16,970 nucleotides of DNA. It comes from Magnetococcales bacterium. Lineage in GTDB: Bacteria; Pseudomonadota; Magnetococcia; Magnetococcales; UBA8363. The stretch lies in contig JADFYU010000051.1 in NCBI GenBank assembly GCA_015232865.1, forward strand, positions 1 through 16,970, in the 5' to 3' direction. The position numbers were made by a program, and so were the translations under genes. The notes beneath the pieces were generated by a model that saw nothing but the letters and a program-made list of their open reading frames with translations, had not been told where the DNA came from and did no database searches. This document shows, in pieces, positions 8,161 to 15,627 of the stretch. Positions within the stretch are counted from its first letter, which is position 1, and each line of letters starts with the position of its first letter.

Positions 8161-9360
8161 ATGGCGGAGCCGTTGTTAGAACAGATTTTAGGTCGCAGCC
8201 GTTCATTATTTGAAGAGGCATTGGTTGGCGAGAGAGAACAGCTATTAGAGATCATTGGTGGCAGTCGGATTCTGGTGGTCGGAGCGGCGGGCACCATCGG
8301 CAGCTCTTTTGTCAAACAGTTGGTCTCTTTTTCACCGGAGGTGTTGCATCTGGTAGACCCGGCTGAAAATAATCTGGTCGAATTGGTACGTGATCTGCGT
8401 GCCTCTCCACTCCCGTTGCCGACAGATTTTAAAACCCTCTCCATTCCCATGGGGGGGGTGGAGTTTGAGCGGTTTTTGGATTCGGAAAATGCCTATGATT
8501 ATGTCGTCAACTTTTCCGCCCTCAAACATGTTCGGGTTGAGCGTGATCCCTATAGTCTAATGCGTATGTTGGATGTCAATCTGTTCTCTTTGGAACGGTT
8601 GCTGCGTCAATTGGCGCTGTGTACCGGCACCCGTGTTTTCTCTGTCTCCTCTGATAAAGCGGTCAATCCGGCCAACCTGATGGGGGCGGGAAAAGCGTTG
8701 ATGGAGCAGATTCTCTACTCTTTTTCCGGTCGAACCCAGTACAGCACGGCTCGATTTGCCAACGTTGCTTTTTCCGACGGCAGCCTGTTGCACGGATTCT
8801 GCCGTCGCTTCGAGAAAGGTCAGCCTCTGTCGGCCCCCAACGATGTACGCCGTTATTTTATCTCCTATGCGGAGTCGGGCCAACTCTGCCTGCTGGCCTG
8901 TTTTCTAGGTGCAAACCGGGAGATTTTCATCCCTCGCCTGAATCCCCAATCCGATCTAAAAAGCTTCTCGGAGATCGCTGAGCTATTTTTGCACGCCAAG
9001 GGGGTTACACCAAAGCTGTTTGATTCGGAATCCGAGGCCCGCCAGTACGCAGCGACCCTAAGCGCAGGGTCCAATAGTTGGCCCTGTTATTTTAGTGGCA
9101 GCGATACCAGCGGCGAAAAAATGGTCGAGGAGTTTGTCGGTCATCGGGAGCAGGCCGACTTTGATCGGTATCCGGGGTTGGGGGTGGTTCAGGGGGTTGC
9201 GCCGGAAGATGAGTCGGCGCTTTCCCAATGCCTGGCGGCGTTGGAAGAGGTTCGGCTCTCGAGTCAATGGTCTATTGAGGCCATGGCCGATGCCATCCGG
9301 ATTGCCGTTCCGAGCTTGGAACATCAAATACTTGATCGCAATCTTGATCAAAAGATGTAG
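8161..9360 (+). CDS. legB: LegB-like nucleotide-sugar 4,6-dehydratase (CapD/extended SDR family)
   Basis: Predicted to oxidise, dehydrate and re-reduce a UDP- or GDP-N-acetylglucosamine to the 4-keto-6-deoxy sugar, the first committed step to legionaminic acid. The 399-residue protein has a short N-terminal helix region, then an NAD-binding GAAGTIG at 41-47. VNFSALKHVRVERDP (116-130), SVSSDKAVNPANLMGAGKAL (161-180, with the SDK and M-x3-K catalytic region) and RRYFISYAESGQL (230-242) follow, all typical of the soluble CapD-like group. No membrane helices are present, unlike the long PglF/CapD proteins. The C-terminal part beyond 250 is longer than in compact LegB proteins. AAGGAAGGGG at 8148-8157 precedes ATG closely. 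A run of eight G lies at 8451-8458 inside the frame. Placement before legC and legG favours LegB over PseB. Confidence 0.85.
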   Translation: MAEPLLEQILGRSRSLFEEALVGEREQLLEIIGGSRILVVGAAGTIGSSFVKQLVSFSPEVLHLVDPAENNLVELVRDLRASPLPLPTDFKTLSIPMGGVEFERFLDSENAYDYVVNFSALKHVRVERDPYSLMRMLDVNLFSLERLLRQLALCTGTRVFSVSSDKAVNPANLMGAGKALMEQILYSFSGRTQYSTARFANVAFSDGSLLHGFCRRFEKGQPLSAPNDVRRYFISYAESGQLCLLACFLGANREIFIPRLNPQSDLKSFSEIAELFLHAKGVTPKLFDSESEARQYAATLSAGSNSWPCYFSGSDTSGEKMVEEFVGHREQADFDRYPGLGVVQGVAPEDESALSQCLAALEEVRLSSQWSIEAMADAIRIAVPSLEHQILDRNLDQKM

Positions 9361-9370
9361 GAAGCGCACC

Positions 9371-10543
9371 ATGATACCCATTGCCATTCCAGACACCAGT
9401 GGAAACGAAAGCCGTTATCTGCAAACGTGCATCGAGACCAATTTTGTCTCTTCGGTCGGACCGTTTGTCAGCCGTTTTGAACAACAGGTCGCCCAGGCTT
9501 CTGGCAATTTAAAGGGGGTTGCCATGGCATCGGGAACCGCCGGTTTACATACCGCTCTGGTTGCCATGGGGGTCGGACCGGGCGATCTGGTTATTTTGCC
9601 CAGTCTGACCTTCATCGCCAGTGCCAACGCCATTCGCTATTGTGGAGCCGATCCCTGGTTGTTTGATGTCGATCGCCAACGTTGGAATCTGGACGTCGAT
9701 CAGTTGGCCCATGGTCTGGCGACCCAAACCGAGCGGCGCGGAGGAGATCTGATTCATGGTCCGACCGGACGCCGGATTGCGGCCATCATGCCGGTTCATA
9801 CGCTGGGTATGCCGGCGGATATGGATGCCATCGTCTCCATTGCCAAATCCTATGAGTTGCCGGTCATAGCCGATGGGGCGGCGGCTTTGGGGGCGACGGA
9901 TGCCGGTCGGCCAGTCGGTGATTTGGGCGCGGATTTGACGGTATTCTCGTTTAATGGCAACAAAACGGTCACCTGTGGTGGCGGTGGCGCGGTGGTCGGT
10001 GACGATCCGGCTTTGATGGATCTGGTCCGGCACCTCAGTACCACCGCCCGGACCGGGATCGGCTATGATCATGATCGGGTCGGTTTCAACTATCGCATGA
10101 CCAATATCCAGGCGGCCATCGGTTGTGCCCAGATGGAGCGGTTGGAGCCGTTCATTCAAGCCAAACGGCAGATTCGTCAACGCTATGATCTGGCCTTTTC
10201 TGAGGTTTCTGGTCTGGCTCCATTCCCCGATTATCCTATCGAATCCCGAAATCTGACCAAACAAAGCCGGAGCGGGTGTTGGTTCTCCGGGGTTTGGATG
10301 GCGGAAGCTGGGATGGATCGGATTTCGCGGGTGTTGGAACAGCTTCGGCAGACGGATATTGATGCGCGGCCTTTTTGGAAGCCGATCCACCTCCAGACCC
10401 CCTATAATAAGGCCCCGAAGATGACGCAAACAGTCAGTGAAAGCCTGTGGTTTCAGGTGGTTGTACTGCCCTGTTCGGTCAGCCTGAGCCTGGAAGATCA
10501 GCAACGGACCATCCAGGCCGTCATGCAGGCTGTTTCCCATTGA
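9371..10543 (+). CDS. legC: LegC-like PLP-dependent nucleotide-sugar aminotransferase (DegT/DnrJ/EryC1)
   Basis: Predicted to transfer an amino group from glutamate to C4 of the 4-keto sugar made by LegB. The 390 residues have the family fold markers: ASGTAGLH at 53-60 (phosphate-binding), VILPSLTFIASANAI (74-88), PVIADGAAALGA at 164-175 with D168 for the PLP pyridine nitrogen, and FSFNGNKTVTCGGGG at 192-206 with K198 as the Schiff-base lysine. GFNYRMTNIQAAIG is also conserved. The start at 9371 is set by AGGAAG (9359-9364) and by the family N terminus (IPIAIPD). An in-frame ATG at 9095 is rejected because it would run through legB. The gap to legB is 10 nt and to legG 29 nt. Confidence 0.92.
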   Translation: MIPIAIPDTSGNESRYLQTCIETNFVSSVGPFVSRFEQQVAQASGNLKGVAMASGTAGLHTALVAMGVGPGDLVILPSLTFIASANAIRYCGADPWLFDVDRQRWNLDVDQLAHGLATQTERRGGDLIHGPTGRRIAAIMPVHTLGMPADMDAIVSIAKSYELPVIADGAAALGATDAGRPVGDLGADLTVFSFNGNKTVTCGGGGAVVGDDPALMDLVRHLSTTARTGIGYDHDRVGFNYRMTNIQAAIGCAQMERLEPFIQAKRQIRQRYDLAFSEVSGLAPFPDYPIESRNLTKQSRSGCWFSGVWMAEAGMDRISRVLEQLRQTDIDARPFWKPIHLQTPYNKAPKMTQTVSESLWFQVVVLPCSVSLSLEDQQRTIQAVMQAVSH

Positions 10544-10572
10544 CGATAAGCAAACGGTAGGGGCTGTTGATC

Positions 10573-11733
10573 ATGATCCAGAGAAAAATTTGCGTGGTTA
10601 CCGGCACCCGAGCCGAATACGGATTGCTCTATTGGTTGATGCGGGGATTGCAGGAGGCGAACGATTTTCAGCTTCAACTCATTGTCACCGGAACGCATCT
10701 GTCGCCGGAGTTTGGTTTGACCGGATTGGAGATCGAGGCCCAGGGATTCCGGATTGATGCCAAGGTCGAGCTGTTGCTCTCCAGCGATACGGCGGTGGGA
10801 ACCGCCAAATCCATCGGTCTGGGAGTGATCGGATTTGCCGATGCCTTGAACAACCTGAAGCCGGATCTGCTCGTGGTTCTTGGTGATCGATTCGAGTTGC
10901 TGGCCGCTGTACAAGCTGCTTTGCCGGCACGGATTCCCATTGCCCACATTCACGGCGGCGAGCGGTCGGAAGGGGCCATCGATGAGTCTATTCGTCACGC
11001 CATCACAAAAATGTCTCATCTCCATTTTGTCGCCGCGCAACCCTATCTCAGACGGGTGATTCAACTGGGAGAGTCCCCGGAACGGGTTTTTAACGTCGGA
11101 GCACCGGGGCTGGATCATCTGCTTTTGGGCAGGTTTCCCGATCGGTTGTCGTGGCAGAGTGAAAGCGGATTTACCCTGGCCAACACCAATTTTCTGGTCA
11201 CCTACCACCCCACCACCTTGGATCAATGTTCCACAGAGGGGTTGTCTGCACTCTTGCTGGCTTTGGAACAGTTTCCTGAGGCTCGGATTATTTTTACCAA
11301 GGCCAATGCCGATGCCGGTGGCCGGGCCATCAATAAAATGTTGGCCGAATTCGTCTCCGGTCGTCCGGGTCAGACGGTCCTGTTCGACAATCTGGGTTCC
11401 CGGCTTTACCTGGGGCTTTTGCGGTTGGTCGATCTGGTCGTGGGTAACTCCTCCAGCGGACTCATCGAAGCCCCATTTTTTGGCGTACCGACCGTCAATG
11501 TCGGCCAACGTCAGGCGGGACGACTTAAAGCCGCGTCGGTTTTTGATTGTTCGGAGTCAACGGATTCGATCCGGCAGACCATGGACCGGGCCTTGGCTTT
11601 TGGTCGGGAAAAACGGGAAGTTGATTCGCCTTACGGTCGGGGCAACAGTGCACAGTTGATATTGCAGATCTTGCGTCGGAGCGATTTTAATCAACTGATT
11701 CGAAAACAATTTCATGATCTGGAGTGGGTATGA
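10573..11733 (+). CDS. legG: LegG/NeuC-like hydrolysing UDP/GDP-sugar 2-epimerase
   Basis: Predicted to invert C2 and release the nucleotide from the 2,4-diacetamido-trideoxy sugar, giving the free hexose used by LegI. The 386-residue GT-B-fold protein carries VVTGTRAEYGLL (8-19), VVLGDRFELLAA (101-112), AHIHGGERSEGAIDESIRHA (124-143), KMSHLHF (146-152), YHPTT (211-215) and NSSSGLIEAPFFGVPTVNVG (292-311), all hallmarks of the NeuC/LegG family. This family is absent from the pseudaminic acid route, so the gene helps define the pathway. AGGGG (10559-10563) is 9 nt from ATG 10573, which is preferred over an in-frame TTG at 10567. The stop overlaps the legI start as ATGA. Confidence 0.93.
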   Translation: MIQRKICVVTGTRAEYGLLYWLMRGLQEANDFQLQLIVTGTHLSPEFGLTGLEIEAQGFRIDAKVELLLSSDTAVGTAKSIGLGVIGFADALNNLKPDLLVVLGDRFELLAAVQAALPARIPIAHIHGGERSEGAIDESIRHAITKMSHLHFVAAQPYLRRVIQLGESPERVFNVGAPGLDHLLLGRFPDRLSWQSESGFTLANTNFLVTYHPTTLDQCSTEGLSALLLALEQFPEARIIFTKANADAGGRAINKMLAEFVSGRPGQTVLFDNLGSRLYLGLLRLVDLVVGNSSSGLIEAPFFGVPTVNVGQRQAGRLKAASVFDCSESTDSIRQTMDRALAFGREKREVDSPYGRGNSAQLILQILRRSDFNQLIRKQFHDLEWV

Positions 11734-12830
11734 GTCCAATGGCGGGCCGGGGCGATCAATCGCCAGTTTTTATCATTGCTGAAGCTGGGGTCAACCATAA
11801 TGGTGACTGTGATCTGGCCATCGAGTTGATCGATCAGGCGGTGGAGGCTGGGGCCGATGCGGTCAAGTTTCAGACATTCAACGCCCACGGCCTGGTCTCC
11901 GTCCAGGCACCGAAGGCGGCCTATCAAATGGTCGACGGTGGCCCGGAAGAGAGCCAGGTTGAAATGTTGAAAAAACTGGCTCTCTCTCCAGAGGACCATC
12001 TGCGCCTGACCGCCCATTGTCGCCAGCGGCAGATTCGTTTTCTCTCGACCCCCTTTGATCTCAATTCCCTGGATTTTTTGGTCCAGCAGTTGGGTTTGGG
12101 GTTGATAAAACTCTCCTCCGGGGCCTTGACCCATGGCCCACTGTTATTGGCGACGGCCCGAAGTGGTGCCCGGATTATTCTTTCAACCGGGTTGTCTGCC
12201 TTGGCTGAAGTGGAGCAGGCGTTGATGATCCTGGCTCATGGGTTGATCCGGAGCCAGACCGACCCCGGCCTGGAACACTTTGAGGCGGCCTATAATAGTT
12301 TGGAAGGCCAGCAGGCCCTGCGGGAGAAAGTGACCCTATTGCACTGTACCACCCAGTATCCGGCCCCTTTGATTGATGTCAACCTGCGAGCCATGGATAC
12401 CCTGTCGGCAGCATTTGGACTGACGGTCGGCTTTTCCGACCATACGGCTGGAATCTCGGTGCCCTTGGCAGCGGTGGCCCGAGGGGCTCGGGTGATTGAA
12501 AAACATTTTACCCTGGATCAAAGCCTGCCCGGTCCCGACCATAAAGCCTCCCTGGAGCCGGACCTGTTGTCGGCCATGATTTGGGGAATTCGGGAGGTTG
12601 AACAATCTCTGGGCGATGGCATCAAACGACTGACTCCCAGCGAACTGGAGAACCGATCTGTGGTTCGGACCTCCTTGACGGCGCTATCTGATATTTCGGC
12701 TGGAGAGTGCTTTACCGAGGAGAATTTGGGTGTCAAAAGACCGGGGTTTGGTCTTTCACCCATTCACTATTGGTCCTGGCTCGGACGTTTAGCCCGGCGA
12801 AATTTTGCCAAGGATGAAGCCATTGACTAA
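11730..12830 (+). CDS. legI: LegI/NeuB-family N,N'-diacetyllegionaminate (nonulosonate) synthase
   Basis: Predicted to condense the six-carbon sugar with phosphoenolpyruvate to form the nine-carbon nonulosonic acid. The 366 residues comprise a TIM-barrel NeuB domain and a C-terminal SAF (antifreeze-like) domain at about 310-366 (SVVRTSLTALSDISAGE, then GVKRPGFGLSP). Active-site stretches include IAEAGVNHNGD (16-26), KFQTF (46-50), LHCTTQYPAP (204-213), GFSDHTAG (234-241), EKHFTLD (257-263) and PDHKASLEP (269-277). ATG 11730 overlaps the legG stop by 4 nt and has GGAG at 11721-11724; a GTG at 11724 is in frame but poorly placed. Length exceeds that of typical NeuB because of an insertion near 170-197. 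Sequence alone does not separate legionaminate from sialate synthase; the neighbours do. Confidence 0.92.
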   Translation: MSPMAGRGDQSPVFIIAEAGVNHNGDCDLAIELIDQAVEAGADAVKFQTFNAHGLVSVQAPKAAYQMVDGGPEESQVEMLKKLALSPEDHLRLTAHCRQRQIRFLSTPFDLNSLDFLVQQLGLGLIKLSSGALTHGPLLLATARSGARIILSTGLSALAEVEQALMILAHGLIRSQTDPGLEHFEAAYNSLEGQQALREKVTLLHCTTQYPAPLIDVNLRAMDTLSAAFGLTVGFSDHTAGISVPLAAVARGARVIEKHFTLDQSLPGPDHKASLEPDLLSAMIWGIREVEQSLGDGIKRLTPSELENRSVVRTSLTALSDISAGECFTEENLGVKRPGFGLSPIHYWSWLGRLARRNFAKDEAID

Positions 12831-13473
12831 AGACGAAGCGGTGATTTTGTTGGGGGGCGGCGGTCATGCCCGTGTTTTGATTGATGTATTGAAAAAAATA
12901 AATAAAATAAACAACCTCTACGGCATTCTCGATCCGAAAGCCCTGGAGATGGGGACGACCCGATATGGGGTGCCGGTATTGGGTACCGAACAGGCGCTGG
13001 CTGACCGTTTTGTGCCGGAGCAGTTTCAGTTGGTCAACGGTCTGGGTTCCATCGGTTCGACCCAGAAAAGGCGTTCTCTTTTTAACCGATATCGTCGCAG
13101 AGGGTACTCTTTTATCTCGATTATTCACCCCTCTGCCCAATTGTCAGCGGATATAATCCTGGGGGCCGGTTGTCAGATCATGGCTGGCGCTATTGTCCAG
13201 AGCGGAAGCGGGTTGGGAGATAACGTCCTGGTCAATACCGGTGCGATTGTTGACCACGAGTGCCAGGTCGGTTCACATGTTCATCTGGCACCCGGTGCGG
13301 TTGTATCCGGTGGCGTCTGCATCAAACCCGGTGCCCATATCGGTTGTGGAGCCACCATTGTCCAGGGCATCAACATTGGCGAAGGGGCTGTGGTCGGAGC
13401 TGGGGCGGTGGTGATTCGAGATGTGGCGGATGGTCAGCGGGTGGTGGGGGTTCCGGCGGCAGTAATTGCCTGA
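12814..13473 (+). CDS. neuD: NeuD/PglD-family sugar acyltransferase (probable LegH role)
   Basis: Left-handed beta-helix acetyltransferase of 219 residues. The N-terminal PglD-like Rossmann subdomain has GGGGHAR (14-20) and IIHPSA (103-108). The hexapeptide-repeat domain (about 110-205) includes NTGAIVDHECQVGSHVHLAP (141-160), where H148 is the expected catalytic base, and the C-terminal VVGVPAAVIA. Given that no other N-acetyltransferase is present, it is the best candidate for acetylating the C4 amine of the LegC product. Modification of the finished sugar, as for NeuD, is the alternative. Start choice is uncertain: ATG 12814 overlaps legI by 17 nt but has AAGG only directly adjacent. TTG 12823 would have that AAGG at 9 nt, and GTG 12841 is also possible. 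An A-rich patch lies at 12892-12914. Confidence 0.85.
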   Translation: MKPLTKDEAVILLGGGGHARVLIDVLKKINKINNLYGILDPKALEMGTTRYGVPVLGTEQALADRFVPEQFQLVNGLGSIGSTQKRRSLFNRYRRRGYSFISIIHPSAQLSADIILGAGCQIMAGAIVQSGSGLGDNVLVNTGAIVDHECQVGSHVHLAPGAVVSGGVCIKPGAHIGCGATIVQGINIGEGAVVGAGAVVIRDVADGQRVVGVPAAVIA

Positions 13474-13536
13474 TTGTCCAACCGTCGGATTTCGGTAAAA
13501 TCTTGGATTGTCCTGGAAACAGCCCCTTTTTTTGTG

Positions 13537-13553
13537 TGGCATCAAGCTTGCAT
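13537..13553 (+). promoter_or_regulatory. Sigma-54 (RpoN) promoter upstream of ptmE-legF
   Basis: The sequence is TGGCAT-N5-TTGCAT, with GG and GC separated by exactly 10 nt. This matches the sigma-54 consensus TGGCAC-N5-TTGCA at all but one of the defined positions. It lies in the only long gap of the leg gene run. The predicted transcription start near 13563 is about 68 nt before the preferred GTG start of ptmE. Sigma-54 drives middle flagellar genes in many polarly flagellated bacteria, so timing with flagellar assembly is a reasonable inference. No enhancer-binding site could be identified. Confidence 0.75.
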
Positions 13554-13618
13554 TAAAACACTCAGTATAAGTTATGAGTCCGATCCAGAGATCGGCGGAA
13601 CCTCAATTTATCAAGAGT

Positions 13619-13622
13619 GGAG
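13619..13622 (+). promoter_or_regulatory. Ribosome-binding site supporting the GTG start of ptmE
   Basis: GGAG lies 8 nt before GTG 13631. The competing upstream ATG at 13574 has no purine-rich site before it and would begin only about 11 nt after the predicted sigma-54 transcription start. Confidence 0.6.
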
Positions 13623-13630
13623 TCAGAGCT

Positions 13631-14689
13631 GTGACCTCCGTAGAAAATTGGCGATTGGTAGTCATTCAGCCGTGCGCGACCATCATGGATGCGATAACGG
13701 TTATCGACAAGGGCGCTCTTAGAGTGGCGTTGGTGGTTGATGAGCAATACCATCTGTTGGGGGTTGTCACCGATGGGGATGTGCGCCGGGCCTTGTTAAG
13801 CCGGGTGGATCTGTCCGAATCGGTTACCCAGGTGATGTGTAGTCAGCCGTTTGTGGCGTATGTGAGCGATTCTCACGAGAAGATATTCTCTCTGATGAAC
13901 GCCAAGACCATTGAGCACATTCCCGTTCTGTCTGAAGACGGAACCCTGGTCGGCTTGAAAACCCTGCGTGAAATGGCCCGGCCCCAGACTCGGGATAACT
14001 GGGTGGTTTTGATGGCGGGTGGATTGGGTTCTCGCCTGGGCCCCCTGACCAAAGAGTGTCCGAAACCCATGTTAAAAGTGGGGGTAAAACCCATTTTGCA
14101 ACTTATTATCGAAAGTTATATTGCCCACGGTTATTACCGTTTTTATATCTCCGTCAATTATAAGAAAGAGATCATCCAAAACTATTTTGGCAATGGTTCG
14201 GATTGGGGGGTGGAGATCCGCTATCTGGAGGAGGAGGGGCGCTTGGGTACGGCTGGGTCGTTGGCTCTGCTGCCGGAAATCCCTTCGGAACCATTTTTTG
14301 TCATGAACGGCGATCTGCTGACCCGGATCAACTTTAACGACATTCTCGAGTTTCATCTGGAGCACAATTCAAAGGCGACCCTCTGTGTACGAAAGATGGA
14401 GCAGACCATTCCTTATGGCGTCGTACAGACCAAGCAACATCAGTTGCTGGGTATCGAGGAAAAACCGGTCCAATCCTATTTTGTCAACGCCGGAATTTAT
14501 CTGTTAGACCCATCCGTTCTGCCGTTTTTGTCCGGTGCCAACAATTTTGATATGCCGGATCTGTTTCGGCGGGTCATCGAAAAAGGCCATGAGACAGCAG
14601 CCTTCCCCTTTTTAGATTATTGGCTGGATATCGGTCAACGGGGGGATTTTCACCAAGCCTGTGAGGATGTCTCCTCGGTTTTTCAATGA
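13631..14689 (+). CDS. ptmE: PtmE-like sugar-1-phosphate nucleotidyltransferase with N-terminal CBS pair
   Basis: Predicted to make the nucleotide-activated amino sugar that enters the leg pathway; C. jejuni PtmE is a guanylyltransferase producing GDP-GlcN. From the GTG start the protein has 352 residues. Two CBS motifs occupy about 10-118 (IMDAITVIDKGALRVALVVD and TDGDVRRALL in the first, SLMNAKTIEHIPVL in the second). The nucleotidyltransferase follows: VVLMAGGLGSRLGPLTKECP and KPML at about 125-149, EEGRLGTAGSL at 201-211, MNGDLL at 225-230 and WLDIGQRGDF near the end. The CBS pair may bind adenine nucleotides as a regulatory input. ATG 13574 would add 19 residues with no family resemblance. 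It is the first gene after the sigma-54 promoter, and its stop overlaps the legF start as ATGA. GDP versus UDP specificity cannot be read from sequence here. Confidence 0.88.
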   Translation: MTSVENWRLVVIQPCATIMDAITVIDKGALRVALVVDEQYHLLGVVTDGDVRRALLSRVDLSESVTQVMCSQPFVAYVSDSHEKIFSLMNAKTIEHIPVLSEDGTLVGLKTLREMARPQTRDNWVVLMAGGLGSRLGPLTKECPKPMLKVGVKPILQLIIESYIAHGYYRFYISVNYKKEIIQNYFGNGSDWGVEIRYLEEEGRLGTAGSLALLPEIPSEPFFVMNGDLLTRINFNDILEFHLEHNSKATLCVRKMEQTIPYGVVQTKQHQLLGIEEKPVQSYFVNAGIYLLDPSVLPFLSGANNFDMPDLFRRVIEKGHETAAFPFLDYWLDIGQRGDFHQACEDVSSVFQ

Positions 14690-15375
14690 TTGACAGCGCA
14701 TCGGTACTGGCCATCATTCCGGCTCGGGGTGGCTCCAAGGGTTTGCCGAGAAAAAATGTCTTGGATCTGGCCGGAAAACCGCTCATTGCCTGGACCATTG
14801 AGGCTGCCCGGCAATCGGCCTACATCGATCGTCTGGTGCTCTCCTCCAACGATGCCGAAATCATCCAGGTGGCCAAACACTGGGGATGTGAGGTTCCCTT
14901 TGTTCGCCCGGACCATCTGGCGGAAGATCAATCCACCGCCATCGAAGCCGCTCTGCACGCCTTGGATCAACTTTCAGGGGTCTACGACTATCTGGTCTGG
15001 TTGCAGCCGACCACCCCGTTACGCCTTGCCAACGATATCGATTCGGTGGTACGTCTGTGTGTGGAAGAGGCGGCGGTTTCGGCGGTTTCGGTGGTGAATT
15101 CCGGAAAAAGCCCCTATTGGATGTATGCCATAGAGGACGATGGGATACTCAAACCCATCCTCTCCCAGGATTACACCGATCGTCAGCGTCAGGCGTTGCC
15201 AAGCACCTATACCCTCAATGGGGCGGTCTACGTTACCCGTATTGATTGGTTGCAAGAGAACCACCGGTTTATGGATGGGTCGTGCCGGGCGTGGGTCATG
15301 CCGCCGGAACGGTCCATCGATATTGATACGCATCTGGATTTTAAGCTGGCCAACCTGCTTCTGGCGGAAAGATAA
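14686..15375 (+). CDS. legF: LegF/NeuA-family CMP-nonulosonate cytidylyltransferase
   Basis: Predicted to activate the nonulosonic acid with CTP, giving the CMP-sugar that Maf uses. The 229-residue protein shows the family signature IPARGGSKGLPRKNV (11-25) at the CTP-binding loop, LSSNDAEI (52-59), RPDHLAEDQST (74-84), LQPTTPLR (106-113), LNGAVYVTR (177-185) and SIDIDTHLDF (210-219, metal- and sugar-binding). Length is normal for the single-domain type, without the C-terminal phosphatase/esterase found in some NeuA proteins. ATG overlaps the ptmE stop by 4 nt and has no clear Shine-Dalgarno, so translation is probably coupled. No terminator is visible after it. Confidence 0.92.
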   Translation: MIDSASVLAIIPARGGSKGLPRKNVLDLAGKPLIAWTIEAARQSAYIDRLVLSSNDAEIIQVAKHWGCEVPFVRPDHLAEDQSTAIEAALHALDQLSGVYDYLVWLQPTTPLRLANDIDSVVRLCVEEAAVSAVSVVNSGKSPYWMYAIEDDGILKPILSQDYTDRQRQALPSTYTLNGAVYVTRIDWLQENHRFMDGSCRAWVMPPERSIDIDTHLDFKLANLLLAER

Positions 15376-15504
15376 GGGCTGCAGAAATAATAAATCATCC
15401 ATCTTGCTTGTAAAACCGTCGTTTATCAATCCGAACCACCGACGTCGCCCCTTGGATCGGACGTTGTATGGAGAGTGTCAAAGGTTGGGTGTAATGCAAC
15501 GGCT

Positions 15505-15532
15505 TTGACTACTGCTTTATCGGGCTGATAAT
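15505..15532 (+). promoter_or_regulatory. Sigma-70-type promoter upstream of the fkbM-glycosyltransferase pair
   Basis: TTGACT (15505-15510) and GATAAT (15527-15532) are separated by 16 nt and match the two hexamer consensuses at 5 of 6 positions each. The predicted start, near 15540, lies about 90 nt before the FkbM gene. A weaker sigma-54-like GGGC-N7-TTGC with GG-N10-GC spacing (15522-15536) overlaps it. The rest of the 252-nt gap holds a 7-bp imperfect inverted repeat (15440-15466) without a U tract, and no gene that I can support. Confidence 0.5.
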
Positions 15533-15627
15533 TTGCTAAACCACGGCTCGAAGCTGTATGAGTAAATCAGGAATGACCTCCTTGTAATTAGAAGTTTCCA
15601 AGGTGGATTTAAAATAGGAAAGATGGG

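Noticed and set aside
9095..9370. Upstream in-frame extension of legC
   Set aside because: It would overlap legB by more than 260 nt and adds residues unlike the family; AGGAAG before ATG 9371 fixes the start.
9545..10540. 331-codon minus-strand open frame opposite legC
   Set aside because: It is fully antisense to a gene with clear aminotransferase motifs, and its translation is low-complexity and Arg/Gly/His-rich with no recognisable domain. It looks like a by-product of codon bias.
10498..11508. 336-codon minus-strand open frame opposite legG
   Set aside because: It is antisense to a well-conserved epimerase, and no family features or supporting start signal were seen.
8161..15375. Reading the cluster as pseudaminic acid or N-acetylneuraminic acid biosynthesis
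   Set aside because: The pseudaminic route uses PseG and PseH rather than a NeuC-type epimerase, and plain sialic acid synthesis needs no 4,6-dehydratase or aminotransferase.
15440..15466. Inverted repeat CGACGTC/GACGTTG as a legF terminator
   Set aside because: It has a 13-nt loop, a wobble pair and no following T tract.
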